This document shows, piece by piece, positions 10,114-20,704 of a stretch of 64,000 nt of DNA. The stretch is taken from assembly GCA_964035575.1 (NCBI GenBank), contig OZ037835.1, forward strand, positions 372,001-436,000, written 5' to 3'. How positions within the stretch are numbered: the first letter of the stretch is position 1; every line of letters begins with the position of its first letter. A program made the translations under genes and the position numbers. The notes under the pieces were generated by a model. That model worked only from the letters and a program-made list of their open reading frames with translations, did not search any database and had not been told where the DNA came from. The DNA comes from Rhynchopus sp. YZ270_cl-10. Lineage: Eukaryota; Euglenozoa; Diplonemea; Diplonemida; Diplonemidae.

Positions 10114-10322
10114 GCTGAAAACCTATTCTCCTGCCCACGTAGCCGACATCAGCGTCGCGACACTTCTCCCCCCCCGCTACCCCATAGAACAGAGGAGTTT
10201 TGAACAAAGCAGAATAACATATTAATATGCTTTGTTCAAAACTCCCCTGTGGTATGGGGTAGCGGGGGGGAAGTGTCGCGACGCTGATGTCGGCTACGTG
10301 GGCAGGAGAATAGGTTTTCAGC
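10114..10322. repeat. 209-bp palindrome (foldback MITE-like)
   Basis: Two arms of about 100 bp are reverse complements with few differences, meeting around ATTAATAT at 10219-10226. The arms include CCTGCCCACGTAGCCGACAT and a run of C/G. Tips read GCTGAAAACC and GGTTTTCAGC. It can fold into one long hairpin. No coding. Confidence 0.9.
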
Positions 10323-10355
10323 AATTATTGAATAGAACCCCCCTATCGCCCACCC

Positions 10356-10901
10356 TTAATAGTCTAAGTCGTCGAAGGTCGTCTGCTGGACTGTCTCACC
10401 AAACTGACGGCCAGGTGTTGCAGCCAGACGCATACTGAGTAGTACACTAAGGACCTCCTGCAGACGGCCACGACGTTGTGAGAGAGCAGCACGGCGTGAC
10501 TCCGCACGCTGTAGGCGGGCTTCAGAGGCAAGGTGCGGTGCGCGTCCATCAGCTTCGTCGGCAACACTATCAGGGATGTTCTGTTTCAGCTCGACACGGA
10601 TCGCCATTTCGGTCATCTTGCCGCGAAACGCCATTGTAGGATCCACCCGGAGCACCCGGTTCAGCAGCGTCGTGCATTCAGAGGTGAGCTCTGCCACCTC
10701 ACGCTCCAGATCTGCCGTGCCGTCTGGGCCAGCCTCGGCCATGTGGACACGCTCCTCATTGATCAAGGCTGTTTGCATGGAACAGTCGATGTCAGATACT
10801 GACACATCCTCAAGCAATTCGCCCGTCCAGCTGTTGAAACACATCCCATCGCACACAAGCACCGGAACTCCACCGATACACCCAGAGTGGATAGTTGACA
10901 T
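10356..10901 (-). CDS. Hypothetical protein with coiled coil
   Basis: This 181-residue frame starts at an ATG. The N-terminal third is globular-looking (IHSGCIGGVPVLVCDGMCFN). Residues about 55-165 are charged and heptad-like (LEREVAELTSECTTLLNRVL; LQRAESRRAALSQRRGRLQE), fitting a coiled coil. No signal peptide or membrane segment is seen. No family is recognised. It lies next to the 209-bp palindrome, which begins 34 bp beyond its stop. Composition and lack of simple repeats favour a real gene. Confidence 0.55.
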   Translation of the reverse strand: MSTIHSGCIGGVPVLVCDGMCFNSWTGELLEDVSVSDIDCSMQTALINEERVHMAEAGPDGTADLEREVAELTSECTTLLNRVLRVDPTMAFRGKMTEMAIRVELKQNIPDSVADEADGRAPHLASEARLQRAESRRAALSQRRGRLQEVLSVLLSMRLAATPGRQFGETVQQTTFDDLDY

Positions 10902-12766
10902 GAGAAGGGGTGAGTCGTCCCTTCAAGGGGCCGAGAGAAGAAAATAGGGCTCAAATCTATTTTTGAGACAAAAATTGTGTTTTTTTGTGTGAAATCGCAA
11001 AGTAAAAGGGAGAGAGAGGGGCGGATGAAAAAGCACGATAGGTGGGGGTTTGTATATTCTAGCTTGGGCTACGTTGTGTACTGCCTGGTAGTGGGGTGTG
11101 GGAATGAGAGTGGAGCTGCTAGGTGCGGTGTCATGATCATTTGTAAACACATCATTTGTTGAGTTTGTTGTGGACGATGCGCTCCAAGTTGGAAAAATAG
11201 GGGTGGTGTTAGCCACCTTGCAAAAGATGCATGGTTGTATTGCTTTGCTTTTGTTTTTCCTTCCTTCAAAACTTCACACATGACGCTTTTGGTTTTTGGG
11301 AGGCACACAAGGTGCCAGGTTCTATGACGTGCACGGAACCACCCTGCACCTGTTTGTCATATTGTTTCCCGTGCACTACATGCGAAAACGTTTCGCACTT
11401 GAAACTAGGGCATTGTATTGCATTGATCACCACATGGGAGGAAGAGCCCGCCCTCTCTCGACACGACGTCATCAACGAAGACACGCCACCTAGAACAATC
11501 CCTCCCCCGCACCTAGCCCCGCTGCGGACAGCGCGGGTGGGGGGGAATAGCAAAACGGATAAATTGGGGCAGAGGTTTTAAAAAAAGGGGGGGAAGATAC
11601 TTCTTGTTGAGGAGAAAATAAAAATAAAGTGCAAAAAATGAAAAATCAATGAAACCTTGGCTAGGGCCCCTAGCGAGAAATTTGCTTGGATGGAGCTCAC
11701 GAAAATCGTGTAGACTAAAATAAAAGGTTGCCAAAAAAATATATATGACACATGACACAGTCCCCCCCCCACCAGCAAGCAAGATGAAACCGAACGCACG
11801 TGGCTAGGACATGTTACAAGGCAGAGAGAGGAGAGTGTTCCCTTAACCCCCCCCTGTGAGGTATCAATGGCAATGACACAAAAAAGGGCTGGAGTAGGGG
11901 ACGAGCTGCTGTTATGACACACACAACTGCCATCATATTTTTGTTTCACAAAAAAGGGTAATTTGACTCATTTAGAATTTTGCTACAAAAGAAAAAAGAG
12001 AAAAAAAAACACTTTCGATGTGTGCATTTGTCACATCTCAAAACAAAAAAAATACAAAAAAGTTTACAATTATTTTTACAAAAAAAGGAACAGAAAGAGT
12101 TCATAAGATGAACCTAAGTCTCTCATGCTTAGTAACCTTTAGGTACAGAAGAAACGGAGAAAACCGCAAAAAAAAAAAAAGACTTATGGAGGGTGGAACT
12201 GATTGGGGGAGGACTTCGGGGAGTTTTTTTTTACATAAATTGTTGGAGTAGTGTAGTTGCCTCGGTTGTGTTGCCACAGTTGTGCAATCTCCACTGTCAC
12301 TGTGTTTTTTTTGGGGAATGAAATTGCAACGCACAAAAAAGCAAATGAACTAAAAAGTGACGTTGATATAGTGCAAAAACGCCTCTGGGACGCAAGACGC
12401 TGGAACTTTAAATAATCACCAAGCCTTTGTGGGTGAACAGTATACGACTCAGACAACCTCAGGAAAATATGATAAAACGAGCAAAATAAGACCGCAGTGA
12501 GTTAGTTTCATATACCTTCAATAGAACAAAGAAAGCATCAGAACACAATGAAAAAAAATAATTTTTTTTTTTAAATTTGCTTTCCCAATTTGCTGCTTTT
12601 ATTTTTCCATCCCCTCCATGATTTTCTTCTTTGGTGTTCGTTGAGGTGCATGAGACTTGACTTACCCCGATTGCCCAGACTTGGTAATTTTTTAACCATT
12701 CTTTAGCTTTCACATTTCACATTATTTCTTTAGTCCTTTAGAAGACTAAAGGGCTAAAAAAAAAGT
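10902..12766. other. A/T-rich intergenic region with dispersed repeat
   Basis: No convincing gene. Bases about 11231-11400 match 18009-18190 (both contain CACACAAGGTGCCAGGTTCT and CACCCTGCACCTGTTTGTCA). Much of 11940-12620 is A-rich or T-rich with homopolymers. The element nest starts at 12767, and the two matching repeats lie on either side of it. Confidence 0.5.
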
Positions 12767-12950
12767 ACCGACCCTCCCCCGTGAAATTGTCCCCCCCAAA
12801 AACCGGTATTTTGCCGCCAGGGACAATTTCAAGAGGGTCGCGGGGACAACCTTTGCTCTCCCTTCTTCACACCAAAAACGGCCACCCCCCCCTACAGTAC
12901 GAGATATTGTTCCCCCTCACTTTTCACCCTACTGGGGGGGGGGGGGGGGG

Positions 12951-14204
12951 TAGGGGGTGCAACCTACACGACGGTGAAGTATAGTACATTACAAGTGAAG
13001 TTACAAGTAACGTTACAAGTGAAAAACCGTTACAAGTGAGTTACAAGTGAGTTACAAGTGGGATACATGAATTACAGGCAAAATCAGGTTGTAACTGGTG
13101 GGTTACAAGTGAGTTACAAGTGAGTTACATGTAACAAAAGTTACATGTAACTCCACTTGTAACTCCACTTGTAACACCCGTTACTTCACCGTCGTGTACG
13201 TGGGAATTGCTGTCACAAACCCATTTTTTTGATTTTTATGCCAAAAAATCCACTAAAAAGGTCGTACCTGGCCGCAAATCGCCCTGGGGATCACCAAAAT
13301 ATCCCATTAAACCACCTGACAACCTCCACAGAGGCTTTCCTGATTAAAAAAAAATCGGTTTTTTGCGAAAAAAAGGCCGAAAATCTGTAACGCTCGTGTA
13401 ACGCTATTGGGTCAATTTTCAACACTTGCCAAAAAAATTTTCTGAGCAGATATTGTGCCTTCTAAACACCCGAAAACCACCTCGGTCCACCTCCACTGGG
13501 GTCCCGGGGTGGAAATGTATGGTTTTTGCAGCTTTTAGGGGTCCTGTGTGGGCCCCAGATGTATTCTGTAGTGTCTGAAACGCATAAAAAAGCAGTGCAT
13601 CCCTCAGTTCTTAGCCTAGTTACACACATAACAACCCCAAAAAAAGTGTCCGCAGGTCCACAGAAGTCCCCAAAACCACTCCAAAGTGATTGCCGGACCC
13701 CACCGGGGGTGGAATACCCTGTTTTCGGGTCCAAAATGCGTGTTTTTTCAGTGCTGTCCCCACCTGTAACAGTTGTAACAGTACTGTAACAGTAGCACCT
13801 CCCCGGCTAAAATGTGATTTTTGTGTATAAAAAAAATTCAAAATTTTCAGCAAAGGCATACAAAAAAATAGACTTTTGGCTCCAAAACCCCCCAGAAATC
13901 GCTCCGTGCACACATCTGACTGGAAAAAACCTATTTTCCTCTTGTTTTGGACTATTTAAAAAAATTGAATTTTTTGATAAATCGCCCTGTATCAAATACC
14001 CTCAGAAAACGGTGAAAACGGGTTGAAAACGCTACAAAAAGTGTCAAAAAAAGCTCCCAAAAGTGCCAAAACGTGCCAAATAGTGAGGAATAGTCCCACA
14101 AATGTGTTTTCTGGGGTGGTTTTGTGTTTTCGAATGATTTTTTTGCACTTTTTTATGATTTTTTGGGTAGCGTGACAGAAATTTACTCGTAGGTTGCACC
14201 CCCT
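12951..14204. mobile_element. Nested foldback element with TAGGGGG ends
   Basis: Inverted ends lie at 12951-12967 (TAGGGGGTGCAACCTAC) and 14189-14204. It abuts an 18-base G run on the left and the next nested element on the right. Bases 12967-13196 form an internal palindrome (ACACGACGGTGAAGTA at both ends) filled with GTTACAAGTGA-type repeats. The remainder, 13200-14190, is A/T-rich without a recognisable gene. Confidence 0.75.
12967..13196. repeat. Palindromic block of GTTACAAGTGA repeats
   Basis: The outer arms ACACGACGGTGAAGTA are inverted. Between them, TTACAAGTGAG-type units run one way and then GTAACTCCACTTG-type units the other way, so the block folds back on itself. Confidence 0.8.
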
Positions 14205-16014
14205 CACGACGGACTAGTTATGGCCATGACAGGTGATATGACAGGTGGTGTTACTAGTTATAAATATGACAGGTGATAATTGAATATTACTAGTAATATG
14301 ACAGGTGGTACCTGTAAAATGACAGGTGCACCTGTCATTTTGACAGGTGGTACCTGTCAAATGACAGGTGGTACCTGTCAAAATGACAGGTACCACCTGT
14401 CATATGACAGGTGTTTTTGCCGGTGGCTATTGCCTCCCAGGGAAAGGGACTCTCGAATTTTTTTTTTGCCCCCTTTTAGGGCGAATTTCGACGATTTGAG
14501 GCCATTAAAAGCAAAATTTGACACTTTTGAGCATCTATGGGGGTCTATAACGCGATTTTGCGCACCCGATTTTTCGTGGGATTTACGAAAGACAAGTCAA
14601 TTTTTGACCCCAAAAAAATTCACAAAATTGCCCTCGGTGGTCCTCACCCCCACACGTCCTCAATACTGGGCGAAAAAATGCAAAAAAATGCAAAAAAAAA
14701 CGCAAAAATCGGGTGTTTGACCATCTGGGTGCACCAAATACACGGGAGTGCGGTACTAAGCCATAATCAGTCTTTCCGCGCTGAAGAATCCGATGAAGAA
14801 TTCTTCATTGGAAAAAAATAAAAATACAAATAAAAAAATTGAAGAGGTGGGGTGGGGCCCGAAGGGCCGCCCACCTCTTTCATCTTCCTCCCAGCCTCCT
14901 CGCCCGAGCCATCTGCCGACTATTTCCTTCCGTTGCAACCCGACCTCGGAGATGACAAGGAGTGGGGAGAAGCTCCTGGTGGATCCGGCGAAGCCGGGGA
15001 CAAGCAGAGAGGAGATGAAGACGCAACTGAAGAAGGAGTACGGGATAATGCGAGTTTGTGCGACTCGCCTTCTGACCCCCTGTTTCGTCTTGCGAAGATG
15101 AGCGGGAATTTTCGTGATTGAAGTTGGTGAAGACACGTCTCCGCTCACAAGTTGTCGACGAACCCCTTGATGCACTCTTGCATGCCAAGAACCATCCCGC
15201 GAGTACCTCAGTGAGGAGGTGTCCGCAGAGCTTCTGCATCTCTTTGAATATCATAAAGATCCACCCCACCCACCACCGTGCGAAAGCTCGGACCCTTTTT
15301 AGGCCAGGAATTCTAGTTTCTCCGCCGGAGGCCCAGAACTTCCGGCGCGCTACGCGCGCCGGGCTCGGGACGTATTTACCTTTTATGCACAAAATCACTA
15401 TTCTTCATCAAAAATCCCGCTGCATTTTTTACAATGTACCCTAATTTTTTTTCGCCTGCGGCGCCGCACGTAGCGCGCCCGGGTTTGGGACCCCTTCTTG
15501 AATTTCGAGGGGGCGGTTCACGTTACAGTGGGTCCAGAATCGTAGTTCAATTTAACCCCGCTAAGTAACTCGACCAAAACGTGTATCAGCCAAGAACTTG
15601 TCCATTTTTTTCAAAATGACCCCGTTACAGTGAGGGTAAAAGTTTGCGGAGATGCTCGGAAAACCCGAAAAAGGCCAAAAATCCCCCCAAAAGGGAAAAA
15701 CGAGAACATGTTTCGGCAGGGGGGCAGCGTGTTCTCAGAAAAATCCAAAAATCACCTGAAATCCTTATAAAAAACCTGGTGCCCGATCCAAAAAAATGGA
15801 AAAAGCCCGGGTGCCCGCCCACCCCTGCAAAAATCGACTTGTACAGCCATTGCTTTGGTGTGGGCTTGTTCACACCGGGCAGAGTGCGAGTTATTCTCAG
15901 CAACACGGCCCCGCCCGGCCCCCCAGATTTTTCCCGTAAGAAAACTACCTGCGCGAACCAGGCATTTTTTGTCCTCCCTCAAGTGCTCCCTCGAACCTGG
16001 CGGGAGGGAGGGAA

Positions 16015-17440
16015 ATAGCTATTTACTGACGCAGTGGTGGGTTTGTACGTCCAATGATGTTCTCGTACCTGGAGAGTGGACCGAGTGCGAGGTATGTTTT
16101 TAACCCCCGGTTTTCACCACCCCCGCTCCCCCTTTTCGACATTGTCCCGCTCTGGATGTACGTCTCGTCTCCGGATGTAAATTGAAGCTATTTTTTCCCG
16201 CCCAAATTAGCGACTACCAAGATTTGTGCTCCTCTATCTATCTCTTGTTGGGTGTCCGCCCCGGTACAGCCGGTCATGTACCAAGGTACACTGTTCACGA
16301 GAGGGTTTTGTATTTCAAGTCATTGACTCAACTTCTTTTTTTTTGTTAGTAACGTCACTTTTGTCCTCAATTTCTCTTAACAGGTACCCGAACCGACGAC
16401 CCTTCATTGTGACAGCGAAGCAGTGCCGACGGACGAGCTGGTGCAAATATTTCAAAATCAGGTGGCGACCGAGACCACCCCAATTATTATGAAACTCTTA
16501 GTCAGTCACTGCTATAGCCATTTAACCCAGGGAGCATAGCTAGTGCAAGAAATTCGACTTCGGGATCCGGAAAGTCTGTCCTCTGCTTGCGGAGGACTAG
16601 GCACAAGAAAATATTGCGTTCCCCCAGAAACCAATTTTTGTCACAGTAATTTTTGCCCAGGGCATGCTCTTGAAGCATGGCGGCTTGGTGTGAGAAGGGG
16701 CAGTGTGTTGTTTTGTTCTAGATTTCAACGGTTGTTAGAACGAGTCAAGTGGATGCTTATCTAAACACTGACTTTAGTACAGACCCGAGAGATCACACAT
16801 GACTTTGAGGAAAGAACAAAGCAATGCATCTGTACCCGCACGCCAGGTTGTAGTTACTTCAGAATTTTCTTAAGTTTGCGCGAAAGAGAGCGGGGGCAAC
16901 TCCTTTGTATCATAAGCCCGCTGTGCAGAACAAAGCGAGGAACCTTAAAACACTACCTGCGTGGTGGCTGAATTCACATCCCTTAGAATTACCAGAATTC
17001 AGCCTTTGTTGAAGTAACGTACATACTTGTATGTGCGTGTCACGCTTCTCCATCCTTAAATGGGTGCACTGCTTCACTGCAGCGGGTAAGCCTCTCTCGA
17101 CTAGTGCAAACTTAAGAATTTTCTGCTGGAACTTACCAAAATCGATTTTCTTTCACCCCAAACACCCGCAACACCCCACCTGCTACTTTGGTAGCCTGTG
17201 TTGTTGGGAGTTGGTTCTCATGTTGATCCCCAGTGTTTTGCACTGCTTCTTCTGAGCCCAACGCTGTTTGGCCTGTCGACGTAATAAATACGAAGACAGG
17301 GCGGCGGTGCCAACAATTTTCCGATGATGTAACGTTTATCTGATTGATTTATCGTTTGATATACCTTGTGTCCTACTTCATGCACACCCAAGAAAGGTTA
17401 TTGAACGGTACTTTCAAGCGATACTTCGTTATGTCATTGG
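16015..17440. repeat. Dispersed repeat, copy 1 (inverted relative to 55.6-57.7 kb)
   Basis: Blocks around 16020-16140, 16380-16480 and 16490-17430 match the reverse complement of 57580-57710, 56610-56705 and 55600-56560. The matching stretches include GAACTTACCAAAATCGATTT and the GGCACCGCCGCCCTGTCTTC region. Between blocks the two copies differ (16145-16375 against 56710-57580). No clear protein is encoded. Confidence 0.8.
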
Positions 17441-17529
17441 GGGTACCTGGGTACCTGGGTACCTGGGTACCTGGGTACCTGGGTACCTGGGTACCTGGGT
17501 ACCTGGGTACCTGGGTACCTGGGTACCTG
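17440..17529. repeat. Microsatellite, 8-bp unit GGGTACCT
   Basis: About eleven uninterrupted GGGTACCT units. The unit differs by one base from the GTGTACCT unit in the element at 50128-51060. Confidence 0.95.
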
Positions 17530-17666
17530 GTGCCTGTATTTTGACAGGTGGTACCTGTCAAAATGACAGGTACCACCTGTCAAAAAATTTCACCTGTCAT
17601 TTTACTAGTAAGATCACCTGTCATGGTCATAACTAGTCCGTCGTGCTAGGGGGGGGGGGGGGGGGG

Positions 17667-17956
17667 CGAATACAAGTCCCCGCCAAATACAAGTCCCCCT
17701 TTTATTTTGGCCGTTTTCATAAAATATATTTTAGAATACAAGTCCCTACACGGAGTACCAGAAGGGGGTACTCCAGTGTAGGGACTTGTATTTAGCATAC
17801 TGTAAAAAATTTAAGTTTTTGCGACATGCAAAATCCTTTTAGGGACTTGTATTCAACAGATCATAAAATATTTATACAATAATTTTATGTTTGAAAACCC
17901 CCCTAAAAAAAGCGCTGACATGGTGAATACAAGGGGGGGGGGGGGACTTCTATTCG
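17667..17956. mobile_element. 290-bp MITE between G and C runs
   Basis: Inverted ends CGAATACAAGTCCCC (17667-17681) and its complement with one mismatch (17942-17956). Internal copies of TACAAGTCCCT form a hairpin at about 17735-17795. A run of about 18 G precedes it and a C run follows. Confidence 0.75.
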
Positions 17957-18000
17957 CCCCCCCCCCAGTAGGGGGGACAATTTCACGGGGGAGGGTCGGT

Positions 18001-18960
18001 AAAAAAAACCTGTAAGATGAATGGTTTTATTTTTCCTTCCTTCAAAACTACACACACAACGCTTTTTTGGTTTTTGGGAGACACACAAGGTGCCAGGTTC
18101 TATGATAAGCACGGAACCACCCTGCACCTGTTTGTCATATTGTTTCCCGTGCAATACATGGAGAAACGTTTCGCACTCGAAAAAACAAAGCTTTTTGATA
18201 AAAATTAGCGAAATACAAAAACCGGCGCGTGTGGAAGAAAAAAGGAGAGGAAAATATTTTTTCTGATTCAAAGTGGTGTTTACGTTTTGGGTACGGGGCG
18301 GAGAATAAAATCTGTTCGATAAAAGAAACGCGAGCTTATTGTTTTATCTTGTTCATCTCTCTCTCGCTCATGAGTGCACACATCTAAAAAGAAACTAATT
18401 TTTCTACTATGGGGGGAACTGTGGAGGGTATTGTTAAAGGGGAAGGGAGGGGATGGGAGGGCTACTGAAAAAAAAGAAAAAAAAAGACTGGTTTTTTTTA
18501 TTTTTCCTTCCTTCAAAAGTTTTTTGTTAGGAAAATGAATAAACTGTTGGTTATGTTTTTATGTGTCAACACCCAACTGGTCGAGGGATGAGTCACTCAC
18601 ACTTTTTTTTTTTTGCTTTTTTTTTTAGGCATATTTTTTATAGCATCAACAAAATTGCCTACAGATTGCTTTGTACATAGAGAGTCACCAGAAAGAAGTT
18701 ATTTGTGACATTGACATTTGTGGTTTTATTTATTTTTTTGAAAAAATTCTTGGAATGGTGTAGTGCCACCTATACAAGCTCCACTGTCAGTTTTTTGGTG
18801 TGCCAAAAAATGGATTTTTTTTTTGTGTTTTTCCCCCCACAAAACCGCCTTTTCCCCAATGTGTAAGGAAATAGTACATAAATAACTGGGCTCTCGGGCG
18901 ATACGCTCCAACGAAAATCACGTCGGTAGAAAAGTTTGAGAAGGTAGGGTTTTACTCTTT
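18001..18960. other. Intergenic with dispersed repeat
   Basis: Bases 18009-18190 match 11231-11400. A later segment (18270-18310, GTTTTGGGTACGGGGCGGAG) recurs near 22755, 40613 and 43200. No coding sequence is recognised; several homopolymer runs are present. Confidence 0.5.
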
Positions 18961-20082
18961 TCAATGCCCACACTTACTGCACATTGTGACCCCGCACCCG
19001 TCGTGGCTGCATTTGTACTTCTTCATGCTCCTCGTCTTCTCCAGCTCACAGCAGTCGCACACCCAGGACTCCCCGGCCACACCAAGCGAGACACCCTTCG
19101 CATGCACGCTGTGCACTGCGTCCGCCGCACCGTCACCGTCACCTCCACCACCTGCCTCTCTTTCTCCACCCTCCTCCCTGACACCGTCGTCTCCCTCGGA
19201 TTCGAGATTCAGTGTGGCGATGTGGCTGAGCTCCCCTACAGCACTGTCCTCTGGACAAGACAGAGAAGCGGAACGTTGAACCTGACGGAGGTGGTGTGGG
19301 TTGAGGTGCTCCACAACAAAGCTGCGTGCACGACAACGCCAGAGAGGGATCTGCAGAACGGTAGGGCACCCTGTTACGGTCGCGTTGCGAAGAAGCGGGA
19401 GGTAAGCAGAGGCGAGCTCCGATGTGGCAAAGACGGCCTGGAGAAGAACCTTCTGCGGGTGGTCTTCATCCTGCCCTGGGATGTTCTCTTCCGCACAACA
19501 GAACGACAATGCCGGCACGTCGGCAGACATCAAACACGCGATCGGTTTTGTCACTGCAAGCCTCCCAACCTGTCCACCATTCCCCAAATCATACCAGAAC
19601 ACCGGGAGGTGTGCGTTCAGAAGCCCTGCAGAAAGCGCCTCGTTGTCGAGCACCTCGTCGTTGATGGTCTCCGTCTGGGGTGGAAGCAGGACACGGTTGG
19701 AGAGGGGGGCATTCAGGGCGGTGTGTGTGACGGTGCTGGTCCAGTTCTGAGCCCCGCCGGGGGTGGAGAGGAGGATGCGGTTTTCGAAGTCAAGAGCGTG
19801 GGTGTGGTCTGCAAAGAAGAGGTCGATGTGGACGAACGATGTGACGTCGTCAAAGGCAACGCTGTTGTCGCTGTGGTATGCAAAGCTTTGCTGCGCACTG
19901 CGGAAGATGTGACGTTGGACGGCAGAGCTCGTTGTGTCCGTCACGACGAAGCGTGCATACAGACGCCACGCTGTTGCCTGCGAGGGGTGGCTCTGCACTG
20001 TGCGTGCTGCCTTGCGGGGACCCTCATCACTGTCGGCAGAACGCTTCCCTCCCAACCCAAACACAGTCTGCAGGAAGCTCAT
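18961..20082 (-). CDS. Hypothetical protein with C-terminal zinc-binding cluster
   Basis: This 373-residue frame begins at an ATG (MSFLQTVFGLGGKRSADSDE). The main body (about 40-280) reads as a globular domain (WRLYARFVVTDTTSSAVQRH; HIDLFFADHTHALDFENRIL) that I do not recognise. A low-complexity acidic and glycine-rich stretch follows (about 290-330). The end, from about residue 342, is a cysteine cluster (CDCCELEKTRSMKKYKCSHD, then GCGVTMCSKCGH), arranged like a zinc ribbon and similar in layout to the cysteine-rich tails of piggyBac transposases, though nothing else here looks like a transposase. A long plus-strand frame over the same bases is most likely its shadow. It could be nuclear, which is inference. 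Confidence 0.65.
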   Translation of the reverse strand: MSFLQTVFGLGGKRSADSDEGPRKAARTVQSHPSQATAWRLYARFVVTDTTSSAVQRHIFRSAQQSFAYHSDNSVAFDDVTSFVHIDLFFADHTHALDFENRILLSTPGGAQNWTSTVTHTALNAPLSNRVLLPPQTETINDEVLDNEALSAGLLNAHLPVFWYDLGNGGQVGRLAVTKPIACLMSADVPALSFCCAEENIPGQDEDHPQKVLLQAVFATSELASAYLPLLRNATVTGCPTVLQIPLWRCRARSFVVEHLNPHHLRQVQRSASLSCPEDSAVGELSHIATLNLESEGDDGVREEGGEREAGGGGDGDGAADAVHSVHAKGVSLGVAGESWVCDCCELEKTRSMKKYKCSHDGCGVTMCSKCGH

Positions 20083-20704
20083 TTTTCAGGTATTTGTGTT
20101 GAGCTGTGTAGGTGGGTCAAATTCGGGCGGTTGTGGGGGGTGCTGGAATTAAAACTTAATAAAAGTGGTGTTGTTTTGAATCATTGTTTGTCCCTAAAGT
20201 GCCAAATATAAATGGTGGAGTGCTATAGTGCCGTCTTGAGTGCAAAGGTTGGGCAACTGACAAAATAAGAAAAAATATATCCCTAAGTTCTTTCCCTAAG
20301 CCAACCGTAACGAAGCAAGTGGACAAAAGCAGGTACACGGCAAAAAAAAAGCTTTTGGTCGTTGATTCGACTCACACGCACGTCGCAGAATGGGACAAGC
20401 CCAGAACCGTACCCCCCGCTGTCAGCCACGAGATCTTGAAGGAGAATGGGTGGGTGAGGCCGCTGCCGTCGAGATGGGCGACAGCCTGGTCAGATGCCTC
20501 CTCGACCAAATGGGCGGCGATATTCGAAGGCACACCTGAGCGAGTTGCGCAGCTGAGTGAAGCAGCTGTCACAGCGGAGCTGCTCTACGTTCCTAATACC
20601 CCACCAACGTTTGGTGGACGACTGTAGCAGCATCAATGAGGCTACCGCTCTGTACACAGCCTGGCACAACACTGCTCCATGCGGTAAGCTTCTCCTGTCG
20701 CTCT
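20083..20704. other. Intergenic; longest copy of conserved plus-strand peptide relic
   Basis: Bases about 20360-20593 encode on the plus strand VDSTHTHVAEWDKPRTVPPA...ILKENGWVRPLP, running into the WATAWSDASSTKWAA peptide seen at 5466. This is the longest copy in the window. It has no clear ATG and ends where an unrelated block, ACCCCACCAACGTTTGGTGG, begins (also at 36320). It is probably a decayed gene fragment. Confidence 0.45.

Larger units (their letters stand above)
14205..17645. mobile_element. 3.4-kb foldback element, ends CACGACGGACTAGTTATG
   Basis: Inverted ends of 33 bp with one mismatch lie at 14205-14237 and 17613-17645. Subterminal palindromic motifs (ACAGGTGGTACCTGT) fill 14222-14420 and 17530-17610. 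The left flank ends CCCCCT and the right flank begins CTAGGGGG, consistent with insertion at the CCCCCTAGGGGG end of the neighbouring element. Inside are low-complexity sequence, a plus-strand acidic frame (14852-15121, unrecognised), a sequence repeated at 55.6-57.7 kb, and an 8-bp microsatellite. Confidence 0.8.
12767..18000. mobile_element. 5.2-kb terminal-inverted-repeat element containing nested elements
   Basis: Perfect 30-bp inverted ends lie at 12767-12796 and 17971-18000, starting ACCGACCCTCCCCCGTG. Both flanks are A-rich and a target duplication cannot be defined. The inside is made mainly of other foldback elements (listed separately), so its own cargo is unclear. The short hairpin at 51181-51279 has related ends (ACC-T-ACCCTCCCCCGTG), which suggests one family. 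No transposase was found. Confidence 0.8.

Noticed and set aside
14756-15398. Overlapping frames of 139-172 codons on the minus strand around 15 kb
   Set aside because: Composition is low complexity, frames overlap on both strands and no motif was recognised.
18964-20211. Plus-strand frame of 415 codons opposite the zinc-cluster gene
   Set aside because: The minus-strand frame has an ATG start, a cysteine cluster and protein-like domains; the plus frame is its antisense shadow.
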